Assembly (NCBI GenBank): GCA_031276685.1
Contig: JAISMQ010000137.1
Location: 1-5,106 of the forward strand
DNA length: 5,106 bases
From: Treponema sp.
GTDB taxonomy: Bacteria; Spirochaetota; Spirochaetia; Treponematales; Breznakiellaceae
Direction of reading: 5' to 3'
Shown: piece by piece, positions 1 through 5,106 of the stretch
How the letters are laid out: every line of letters begins with the position of its first letter
How positions within the stretch are numbered: the first letter of the stretch is position 1
The notes under the pieces: model-generated
What the model was told of the DNA's origin: nothing
The model's input: only the letters and a program-made list of their open reading frames with translations
Database searches by the model: none
Program-made: the position numbers and the translations under genes

Positions 1-29
1 AAAAAAATCGGAAAAACTCGAAACCTAGC

Positions 30-1256
30 ATGACCAAACTGGACGATCATACCCGCAGAGACCTGGAGGCGCTGCTTCCCCTTATCGAAAAGACCTTCCC
101 CATTCCGCCCCGTTTCCGCCGGGGCCTGGGGAACGATGTCGCGGAACTGTCCCGGCTCCTCACCAGCGCCCGGGGGGAACGGGCCCTTGCCTACCTAAAC
201 CGCCCCCCCCTGCTCTCCGCGTACCTGTACTACTTTCTCCCCTGGAACCTGTACCGCCTCTGCCGCCTGATCCCCTCCCTGGACCTCCCCCTGGCCCCGG
301 GGGACACCATCATCGATCTGGGCTCCGGGCCCCTTAGTTTTCCCATCGGCCTCTGGCTGTGCCGCCGGGACCTGCGCGCCGTCCCCCTGAAATTCCGCTG
401 CCTTGACCACAGCCGGGGCGCCCTTGAAGCCGGGAAAAAACTATTCGCCGCCCTGTATTCCGCCGCGCAGCCTGCCCCGCGCCCCGCCGGGGCCGCCGCC
501 CCCCAGGGCGAACCCGACTGCCCCTGGGCCATCACGACCATCCACGGCGACCTGGGCCAGTTCCACAGCCACATGCGGGAGGCGGCCCTGGTAACGGCCC
601 TTAACCTGTACAACGAGCTTTCCCAGCCCATTTCCCCCGGCAATGACGCGGGGCAGCGCCGTTTTGCCGATAAGCAGGCGGCGCTTCTGTCCGGCTTTGC
701 CGCAGGGGGCGGGCGGCTTCTTGTGGTTGAGCCGGGAACGCCCCCTTCGGGCCGCTTTATCACGCTGCTGCGGGAAGCCCTGATCGGCCAGGGCCGCCCG
801 CCCCTGGCCCCCTGCACCCACTCCCTGCCCTGCCCCTTTCCCGCGCTCAGGCCCCCCGCAGCCGGGCGGGACACGAAATGGTGCCACTTCGCCTTCGATA
901 CCGAAGACGCCCCCGCAGGCCTGCACCGGCTTTCCGCCGCAGCGGGCATCCCCAAGGAACGGGCGACCCTCAGTTTCCTCCTGGCAGGCCCGCAGGGGCC
1001 CGGACAGCCCAAACACGGCGGCCCTCAAAGCCCGGCGGAACAAAAGGCCCGGATTGTGCGGGTTATCTCCTCCCCGTTCCCCGCCCGGGCGGACGGCCAG
1101 GCATGGGGCCGCTATGCCTGCGGCGAACAGGGCATGGTCCTGCTCCGCGGCGCAAAAACAGCGGTGGAGGCGGCGGAACCGGGAACCCTGCTGGCGGTAA
1201 GGTCCACTGGGGAACGCGACCCCAAGAGCGGCGCGCCGGTAGTCACCGCGCCGTAA
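30..1256 (+). CDS. Rsm22/METTL17-family ribosomal small-subunit-associated methyltransferase-like protein
   Basis: A 408-residue protein of the Rsm22 family. Its eukaryotic members (yeast Rsm22, human METTL17) act in mitochondrial small-ribosomal-subunit assembly; the bacterial role is not settled. Visible signatures: an N-terminal helical region with LLSAYLYYFLPWNLYRL (61-77); a Rossmann SAM-binding motif I, TIIDLGSGPLSFPIG (93-107); a likely motif II acidic residue in RCLDHSRGALEAGKKLF (123-139, D126); NLYNEL (192-197); and LLVVEPGTPPSGR (230-242). The family hallmark follows: PCTHSLPCPF (261-270), then KWCHF (283-287), and a C-terminal segment with YAC (362-364). C262, C268, C285 and C364 match the cysteine pattern proposed to hold a 4Fe-4S cluster in METTL17. 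Two Pro/Ala/Gly-rich stretches (145-164, 319-336) look like flexible inserts. No Shine-Dalgarno is visible before the ATG, and the frame stays open to the left edge, so the true start could lie further upstream. The family assignment is firm; SAM-dependent catalysis is not shown. Confidence 0.87.
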   Translation: MTKLDDHTRRDLEALLPLIEKTFPIPPRFRRGLGNDVAELSRLLTSARGERALAYLNRPPLLSAYLYYFLPWNLYRLCRLIPSLDLPLAPGDTIIDLGSGPLSFPIGLWLCRRDLRAVPLKFRCLDHSRGALEAGKKLFAALYSAAQPAPRPAGAAAPQGEPDCPWAITTIHGDLGQFHSHMREAALVTALNLYNELSQPISPGNDAGQRRFADKQAALLSGFAAGGGRLLVVEPGTPPSGRFITLLREALIGQGRPPLAPCTHSLPCPFPALRPPAAGRDTKWCHFAFDTEDAPAGLHRLSAAAGIPKERATLSFLLAGPQGPGQPKHGGPQSPAEQKARIVRVISSPFPARADGQAWGRYACGEQGMVLLRGAKTAVEAAEPGTLLAVRSTGERDPKSGAPVVTAP

Positions 1257-1299
1257 CACGCCGCAGGGGGCAGCGAGGCACAGCGGGGGGCCGCAGGGC

Positions 1300-1327
1300 A
1301 AAAAAAAGCCCCGCCGAAGCGGGGCTT
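1300..1327 (-). terminator. Intrinsic terminator of the fusA-ATPase unit, UUCG tetraloop
   Basis: Read on the minus strand this is a perfect 9-bp stem (AAGCCCCGC / GCGGGGCTT) closed by the very stable C(UUCG)G tetraloop, running into an uninterrupted U8 tract (A8 at 1300-1307 on the plus strand). The stem pairs 1306-1314 with 1319-1327. It lies about 60 nt past the stop codon of the ATPase gene and is the natural end of that transcription unit. In the plus direction the stem is followed by GTGTGC with no T tract, so it should stop transcripts of the left-hand gene only weakly, if at all. Confidence 0.9.
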
Positions 1328-1375
1328 GTGTGCAAAACCAGGTAACAAAAGCGACCGTGGCCTGAACAGCCGTGG

Positions 1376-1387
1376 CCGGTTAACCGG
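1376..1387. repeat. 12-bp perfect palindrome downstream of the ATPase gene
   Basis: CCGGTTAACCGG is a perfect self-complementary 12-mer just beyond the ATPase stop codon (1392-1390). A direct repeat of CCGTGGCC (1355-1362 and 1370-1377) lies beside and partly overlaps it. The palindrome has no loop, so it is a poor RNA hairpin and could instead be a dimeric protein site or chance. No function is assigned. Confidence 0.4.
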
Positions 1388-1389
1388 GC

Positions 1390-2088
1390 TTAACTCTGGA
1401 TCAGCAGGGTTTTGGGGTCCAGTTTAAGGGCCATGGCGGGGGGGTTATAGGTGTCCCGGTCCTTGGAGACCGAAAACTCAATATGGTCCGCCTTGGGTTC
1501 CAGAATCACAACCGCGTCCACCAGGTCCACAAGATCCTTGAGCAAAGCGGGGATGTTCTGTTTGGTGTACTGACCCTCGCTGGGGACCGTGCAACTGTAC
1601 CATACCTCCAGGCCCAGCTCCACGGCAAAATCTTTGATCGCGGAAAGCCGCGCCCGGTCCATCCTGGAAAAATCAAAGCCGTCGATGATCAGGTATTCGG
1701 CCTTAAAGCCCCCCTCCACGATCATGGCCCGCAGGCTCCGCAGCACCTGATCCCCCGTCACCCCGTCCTGGCTAAAATTCATCAGCACCCGGTTCCTGAC
1801 AATCTCGTTCTTAACGTCCCGGGCGTTTTCCAGGTTCTTTTTCCTGATAAATTCATCAAAAATGTCCTCGTACCAGCTTAGGACGTACCCGGTATGCTGG
1901 GTAAAGGAAACATGGATCACTTTTTTTTCCTGGAGAAGCTTATCCAGGGCAATCTGGACCAGCACCGAAGTCTTTCCCAGGCCGCTGGGAGAGGCGATAA
2001 CGCCAATTTCACCGGCTTTTAGGCCGCCGTGTATAGACTTCTCAAACACCCGTACCGGACTGCGCCGAACAAGCTCGCTAATAATCAT
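1390..2088 (-). CDS. P-loop ATPase of the RecA/KaiC/DnaB type, translationally coupled to fusA
   Basis: A 232-residue, probably cytoplasmic single-domain ATPase that I cannot assign to a named gene. Walker A is SPSGLGKTS (33-41, K39, T40), preceded by the GGLKAGEIGVIA strand-turn (21-32) typical of KaiC/DnaB cores. Walker B is EYLIIDGFDF (131-140, D136). Near the C-terminus SVSKDRDTYNPPAMALKLD (206-224) resembles the KxR finger motif of DnaB-type hexamers (K209, R211), which suggests ATP sites shared between subunits. No primase-binding, zinc-finger or DNA-binding extension is seen. The frame is open further upstream to an ATG at 2178, but those 30 residues would lie inside fusA. The ATG at 2088-2086 is preferred because it follows the fusA TAA by one base, has AGGGA eight bases upstream, and begins a natural leader (MIISELVRRSP). 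Expression should depend on fusA transcription and probably on its translation. A role in translation is only a guess from position. Confidence 0.83.
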   Translation of the reverse strand: MIISELVRRSPVRVFEKSIHGGLKAGEIGVIASPSGLGKTSVLVQIALDKLLQEKKVIHVSFTQHTGYVLSWYEDIFDEFIRKKNLENARDVKNEIVRNRVLMNFSQDGVTGDQVLRSLRAMIVEGGFKAEYLIIDGFDFSRMDRARLSAIKDFAVELGLEVWYSCTVPSEGQYTKQNIPALLKDLVDLVDAVVILEPKADHIEFSVSKDRDTYNPPAMALKLDPKTLLIQS

Positions 2089-2089
2089 G

Positions 2090-4183
2090 TTACTTTCCCT
2101 GCTCCTTTTTCCGATTTTCCTCGTATTCTTTAACCAGGGTTTCGGATATACCTGCGGGAACCTTTCCGTACCTCGCAAATTCCATCGAAAATTCCGCCTT
2201 CCCCTGGGTCAGGGAGCGGAGAACCGTAGAATACCCGAACATCTCGCTCATGGGGACTTCCGCCTCGACCCGGCAGAAAGCGCCGTCCTCGGTAGACGCA
2301 GAAATAACCCCCCGGCGCTGGTTCAGGGAGCCGTAGATGTTCCCCTGAAACTCCGTGGGCCCCTCAACAGAAACCTTCATAATGGGCTCAAGGATACAGG
2401 GTTTGGCCTTGTGGTAGGCTTCCCGGAAGGCGCCGATAGCCGCCATCTGGAAGGCAATGTCGGAGGAGTCTACCGGGTGGCTCTGGCCATCGTTAATCGT
2501 ACAGCGGATGTTGACAATGGGAAAACCAATCATGGACCCCTTCTTAACGGCCTCTTTAAAGCCCTTGTCACAACTGGGGATAAACTCGTTGGGAATTGCC
2601 CCGCCCTTGATTGAATCCACAAATTCGTAGTCCCCGCCGTCCCAGGGCTCCATAAAGCCCGCCACCCGGCCGTACTGGCCGGAACCCCCGGTCTGCTTGC
2701 GGTGGGTGTAGTTAAAATCCGCCCGCTGCTGTATGGCCTCCCGGTAGGCGACCTGGGGCATGCCGGTCTCCACCTCGCACTTGTACTCCCGGCGCATCCG
2801 TTCAAGATAAACTTCCAGATTCAGTTCCCCCATCCCCTGGATAATGGTCTGGTTGGACTCCGGGTCCACGTGGGTGCGGAAGGTGGGGTCTTCCTTGGTA
2901 AAGCGGTTCAGGGCCTTCGCCATCTGGTCTGCGGATTTCTTGTCCTTGGGGTCTATGGCCAGGGAAATAACCGGCTCGGGAACGTACATACTGGTCATCG
3001 CGTAGTTAAGCCCGCCGCCGCAAAAGGTGTCCCCGCTGGCGCAGTCAATGCCAAAAAGGGCCACAATGTCCCCCGGCGCCCCTTCGTTAATATCCTCCAT
3101 GCTGTCCGAATGCATACGGACCAGCCGCCCAACCTTAAAGCGCTTCCTGGCCCGCGTGTTGATCAGCTCATCCCCCTTTTTCAGGGCCCCCTGGTAGATC
3201 CGCACATAGGTAAGCTGCCCGTACTGGCCGTCCTCCAGCTTAAAGCCAAGGGCCACCGTGGGGTTTTTCTCGTCGGCGACAAGCTCCCGCTGCTCTTCGC
3301 CGCGGTCAAGGTCCAGGGCGTAGTTCTTTACCTCCGTAGGGTTGGGAAGGTAGCGGTTCACCGCGTCCAGCAGGCACTGGATACCCTTGTTCTTGTAAGC
3401 CGACCCCACCATAACCGGCACAAACTGTTCCGCCAGGGCCCCCGTACGGATAGCCTGGTGGATAACTTCTTCCGGAATAGGCTTGCCGCCCAGATAAAGA
3501 TCCGCCAGCTCGTCGCTGAACATTGAAACGGCGTCCACAAGCTCTTCCCGGTATTTTTCCGCATCCGCCTTCAGGTGGGCGGGGATCTCCGCGCTGCGGA
3601 CCTCCGTCCCCTGGTCGCCGTCAAAGTAAACAGCCTTCATCGTGATCAGATCCACGACCCCTTCCAGCTTGTCTTCCAGGCCGATGGGTATCTGGATCAT
3701 CACCGCGTTCAGCCCCAGCTTTTCCCTCAGTTGGGTTTTCACCTTGAACGGATTGGCCCCCGTGCGGTCACATTTATTCACAAAGGCAATCCGCGGCACG
3801 TGGTAGCGCTTAAGCTGGCGGTCCACCGTGATGGACTGGGACTGCACCCCGCCCACCGCGCAGAGAACCAGAATAGCCCCGTCCAGAACCCGCAGGGACC
3901 GCTCTACTTCAATCGTAAAGTCCACATGCCCGGGAGTATCGATCAGGTTGATGGTGTGTTCTTTCCAGGTAACCTGGGTAGCGGCGGACTGAATCGTAAT
4001 CCCCCGTTCCCGCTCAAGCTCCATGTGATCCATTGTCGCCCCCACCCCGTCCTTGCCCCGGACTTCGTGAATGGCGTGTATCTTGTTGCTATAAAAAAGG
4101 ATGCGTTCGGAAAGGGTGGTTTTCCCCGAATCAATATGGGCGCTAATCCCAATGTTGCGCATCTTGGTAATATCAATACTCAT
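2090..4183 (-). CDS. fusA: Translation elongation factor G, spirochaete/mitochondrial type (spdEFG1)
   Basis: A full-length 697-residue EF-G, the GTPase that drives tRNA-mRNA translocation on the ribosome. G motifs: AHIDSGKT (15-22), RGITI (60-64), DTPGH (82-86), NKCD (136-139), GSAYKNKG (260-267). Domain II spans roughly 305-400, III 405-480, IV 481-600 and V 601-690. The domain IV tip GQSHPVDSS (566-574) places H569 at the position of the conserved tip histidine (H583 in E. coli). AHIDSGKTT, EVRGKDGVGATMD, LFGIDCASGDTF and RFTKEDPTFR follow mitochondrial EF-G1 and spirochaete spdEFG1 closely. In organisms carrying the spd pair, type 1 is the translocase and type 2 serves ribosome recycling; a second EF-G gene is therefore expected elsewhere in the genome. 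Oddity: the usual GMGELHLE reads GMGELNLE, with Asn at 455. The ATG is fixed by an adjoining upstream TAG and by AAAGGAG ten bases upstream. It is the first gene of a unit with the ATPase. Confidence 0.98.
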   Translation of the reverse strand: MSIDITKMRNIGISAHIDSGKTTLSERILFYSNKIHAIHEVRGKDGVGATMDHMELERERGITIQSAATQVTWKEHTINLIDTPGHVDFTIEVERSLRVLDGAILVLCAVGGVQSQSITVDRQLKRYHVPRIAFVNKCDRTGANPFKVKTQLREKLGLNAVMIQIPIGLEDKLEGVVDLITMKAVYFDGDQGTEVRSAEIPAHLKADAEKYREELVDAVSMFSDELADLYLGGKPIPEEVIHQAIRTGALAEQFVPVMVGSAYKNKGIQCLLDAVNRYLPNPTEVKNYALDLDRGEEQRELVADEKNPTVALGFKLEDGQYGQLTYVRIYQGALKKGDELINTRARKRFKVGRLVRMHSDSMEDINEGAPGDIVALFGIDCASGDTFCGGGLNYAMTSMYVPEPVISLAIDPKDKKSADQMAKALNRFTKEDPTFRTHVDPESNQTIIQGMGELNLEVYLERMRREYKCEVETGMPQVAYREAIQQRADFNYTHRKQTGGSGQYGRVAGFMEPWDGGDYEFVDSIKGGAIPNEFIPSCDKGFKEAVKKGSMIGFPIVNIRCTINDGQSHPVDSSDIAFQMAAIGAFREAYHKAKPCILEPIMKVSVEGPTEFQGNIYGSLNQRRGVISASTEDGAFCRVEAEVPMSEMFGYSTVLRSLTQGKAEFSMEFARYGKVPAGISETLVKEYEENRKKEQGK
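2097..2107 (-). promoter_or_regulatory. Ribosome-binding site of the ATPase gene inside the fusA 3' end
   Basis: On the minus strand AAGGAGCAGGG overlaps the last codons of fusA (Lys-Glu-Gln-Gly). AGGGA sits 8 nt before the ATG at 2088 and a fuller AAGGAG sits 13 nt before it. The site decides the start of the downstream gene. With only one base between stop and start, it indicates coupling by ribosomes that finish fusA. Confidence 0.75.
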
Positions 4184-4193
4184 CTACTGCGTA

Positions 4194-4200
4194 CTCCTTT
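4194..4200 (-). promoter_or_regulatory. fusA ribosome-binding site
   Basis: AAAGGAG on the minus strand ends 10 nt before the fusA ATG. An in-frame TAG (4186-4184) directly abuts the ATG, which excludes a longer protein. The spacing is slightly long but the match to the anti-Shine-Dalgarno is strong. Confidence 0.8.
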
Positions 4201-4229
4201 TTCCGTTCCTAAATGTCAGTGTTTGTCAT

Positions 4230-4258
4230 AATATATCAAAGTTTTCAATTGTTTTCAA
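4230..4258 (-). promoter_or_regulatory. Sigma-70-like promoter for fusA and the ATPase gene
   Basis: On the minus strand TTGAAA (4258-4253) is followed after exactly 17 bp by TATATT (4235-4230), close to the TTGACA/TATAAT consensus, in an AT-rich island within GC-rich surroundings. Transcription would start near 4223, giving a leader of about 40 nt that contains the fusA ribosome-binding site. An overlapping TATTAT (4233-4228) is a second possible -10 element, but at 19-bp spacing. Confidence 0.7.
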
Positions 4259-4267
4259 TGATTTTCA
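4242..4267. repeat. Three TTTTCA units at 10-bp spacing across the fusA -35 region
   Basis: TTTTCA occurs at 4242-4247, 4252-4257 and 4262-4267 on the plus strand (TGAAAA on the minus strand), each 10 bp apart and therefore on the same face of the helix. The first two belong to near-identical 10-mers (GTTTTCAATT, GTTTTCAATG). The middle unit overlaps the predicted -35 element, one lies in the spacer, and one lies just upstream. A phased A-tract bend, an UP-like element or a regulator site are all possible. Confidence 0.55.
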
Positions 4268-4283
4268 GCGGCTAGTGCAGGGC

Positions 4284-4315
4284 CGGCGCATCTACACGCT
4301 ATGCGCCGCAGGCGC
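4284..4315 (-). other. GC-rich alternative hairpins after the beta-barrel gene, possible terminator without U tract
   Basis: Positions 4284-4291 (CGGCGCAT) pair with 4301-4308 (ATGCGCCG) across a 9-nt loop. A second, shorter hairpin pairs 4303-4307 (GCGCC) with 4311-4315 (GGCGC) across 3 nt. The two share bases and cannot form together. They begin immediately after the stop codon of the right-hand gene on the minus strand. No U run follows, so intrinsic termination would be weak; mRNA 3'-end protection, Rho-linked termination or a dispersed repeat unit remain possible. Confidence 0.45.
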
Positions 4316-5106
4316 TTAGCGGTCCACATGATAGCCGCCCTTCAAGGTTACCAGCAGGGCAAGCGCAAAAGGCCGGCCCCGGCCATTGGCGGTATCGGCG
4401 TTGCCCGCAAAGGGCAGATTCGCGGCGGCGGCGTGATCCTTGCTGTAATAACGGCCCCCGCGCCCGCCAAGGGCAATGGGAAAGCCCAGGGAAACGTCAA
4501 GGTGGGGCAGGGGCGCGAAGGACAGGCCCGGCAGAATATAGGCGCTGTTTGTCTCCAGGGCCCAGCGCCCCGTCATGGCAAAGCGCAGGTTCCATATCCA
4601 GCCGGGGCGGAAAACCAGGTTCCAGGCGGCGTTAAAACCGGGGATAAAAGGGGAAGTCTGCGCCTCCGCCAATTCGGTCTTGGGGCTGAAGTAGTACACA
4701 TCCTCCTCCCCGTTCCAAAACAATTCCCCGTTCAGCGAAATAAGGTCGTCAAAAAAACTCCGGGCAAAGCCCAGGTTGGCGGATCCGGTAAAGCCGTCCC
4801 AAACTTCGTGACGGACAGCCCCCACGGCTTCAACGTACAGTTCCGTATCCGCCAGGGTTGTTTTTACGGACGCGGAGGCCCGCAGGGGCATTTCCCTGTG
4901 GTAGAACGCGCCCAGGTCGATATCCGCCCAGGTAAAGGCCAGGTTGTACTTCGCCCCATAGCCAACTTCACTAAAAGCCGGGGTCGCGCCCTGCATGAAT
5001 CCGGTCCGGGTAAGGGCAAGAAACTCCAGCCCGCCAATGCCAACGGGAATATTCATTTTTATGATATACGGATCGCCGCCCTTCCCCTGGGGCACCCGGG
5101 ACAACA
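4316..5106 (-). CDS. Probable outer-membrane beta-barrel protein, C-terminal fragment
   Basis: The last 262 complete codons of a gene that runs off the right edge. The first full codon at the edge is TTG and should be read as an internal Leu, not a start. I do not recognise a named family. The sequence shows repeated amphipathic beta-strand patterns rich in aromatics and glycine, separated by polar turns: YNLAFTWADIDLGAFYH (53-69 from the edge), LISLNGELFWNG (121-132), WNLVFRPGWIWNLRFAMTG (161-179), LDVSLGFPIALGG (202-214) and a closing RPFALALLVTLKGGYHV (244-260). No transmembrane helix, nucleotide-binding motif or catalytic motif is seen. These features fit an integral outer-membrane barrel; the export signal, if present, lies outside the window. 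The protein ends VDR, without the terminal aromatic common in proteobacterial barrels. It lies upstream of fusA on the same strand but is separated by 132 nt and a promoter, so a functional link is unlikely. A periplasmic beta-rich protein is the main alternative. Confidence 0.68.
   Translation of the reverse strand, partial: LSRVPQGKGGDPYIIKMNIPVGIGGLEFLALTRTGFMQGATPAFSEVGYGAKYNLAFTWADIDLGAFYHREMPLRASASVKTTLADTELYVEAVGAVRHEVWDGFTGSANLGFARSFFDDLISLNGELFWNGEEDVYYFSPKTELAEAQTSPFIPGFNAAWNLVFRPGWIWNLRFAMTGRWALETNSAYILPGLSFAPLPHLDVSLGFPIALGGRGGRYYSKDHAAAANLPFAGNADTANGRGRPFALALLVTLKGGYHVDR

Noticed and set aside
203..210. C8 tract inside the Rsm22-like gene as a phase-variation site
   Set aside because: Eight bases in a gene rich in CCC codons can arise by chance, and a ribosome-linked protein is an unlikely target for phase variation.
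230..1345. Long open frames on both strands inside the Rsm22-like gene, including one of 286 codons on the minus strand (441-1301) and one of 155 codons on the plus strand (878-1345)
   Set aside because: They are by-products of GC-rich codon use. Their translations are Arg/Gly/Pro/Ala-rich with no recognisable motif, and the Rsm22 frame explains the region.
1257..1389. Small RNA or tRNA gene in the convergent gap
   Set aside because: Apart from the terminator, a short palindrome and a CCGTGGCC direct repeat, no cloverleaf, conserved RNA fold or promoter is visible.
1921..1928. A8 tract on the minus strand in the ATPase gene as a frameshift or slippage site
   Set aside because: It encodes Glu-Lys-Lys in frame, the protein continues intact through Walker B and the KxR motif, and no stimulatory structure or alternative product is evident.
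2089..2178. 30-codon N-terminal extension of the ATPase starting at an ATG at 2178
   Set aside because: It would overlap the end of fusA by 89 bases. The ATG at 2088 has its own ribosome-binding site and begins the conserved-looking part.
1862..4231. Plus-strand open frames of 218 to 274 codons opposite fusA
   Set aside because: They lie antisense to a fully conserved EF-G, show no domain motif, and are the expected shadow of its codon pattern.
5102..5104. TTG at the right edge as the start codon of the barrel gene
   Set aside because: The frame stays open to the window edge and the protein begins mid-domain with no signal peptide, so the codon is internal.

Overview
The window is typical bacterial chromosome, most likely from a spirochaete of the Treponema group. 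The main evidence is the elongation factor G on the minus strand. Its G1 motif reads AHIDSGKTT and its switch I region reads VRGKDGVGATMD. This is the spirochaete/planctomycete/mitochondrial type of EF-G (spdEFG1, mtEFG1) rather than the common bacterial type with AHIDAGKTT. The GC-rich base composition and an outer-membrane-barrel-like neighbour would suit the termite-gut or free-living Treponema relatives, but placement below phylum is inference.

Layout from left to right. Positions 30-1256 (+) encode an Rsm22/METTL17-family protein, methyltransferase-like, with a four-cysteine set that suggests an Fe-S cluster. A 133-nt convergent gap (1257-1389) holds a strong intrinsic terminator for the minus strand, with a C(UUCG)G tetraloop and a U8 tail. 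Positions 1390-2088 (-) encode an unrecognised 232-residue P-loop ATPase of the RecA/KaiC/DnaB type. It starts one base after the stop codon of fusA (2090-4183, -), and its ribosome-binding site lies inside the fusA 3' end. A 132-nt gap (4184-4315) carries the fusA ribosome-binding site, a good sigma-70-like promoter (TTGAAA, 17 bp, TATATT), a set of TTTTCA repeats at exact 10-bp phase, and a GC-rich hairpin region. Positions 4316-5106 (-) are the C-terminal part of a probable outer-membrane beta-barrel protein that runs off the right edge.

Functionally, fusA and the ATPase form a two-gene transcription unit with its own promoter and a clear terminator, so the ATPase should be made alongside the translocase. 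The Rsm22-like gene converges on this unit and is also linked to the ribosome by family. Both translation-related genes have their best-known relatives in mitochondria. I saw no tRNA, rRNA, CRISPR array, insertion sequence or phage gene. Nothing here is a clearly new system; the least explained element is the ATPase coupled to EF-G.
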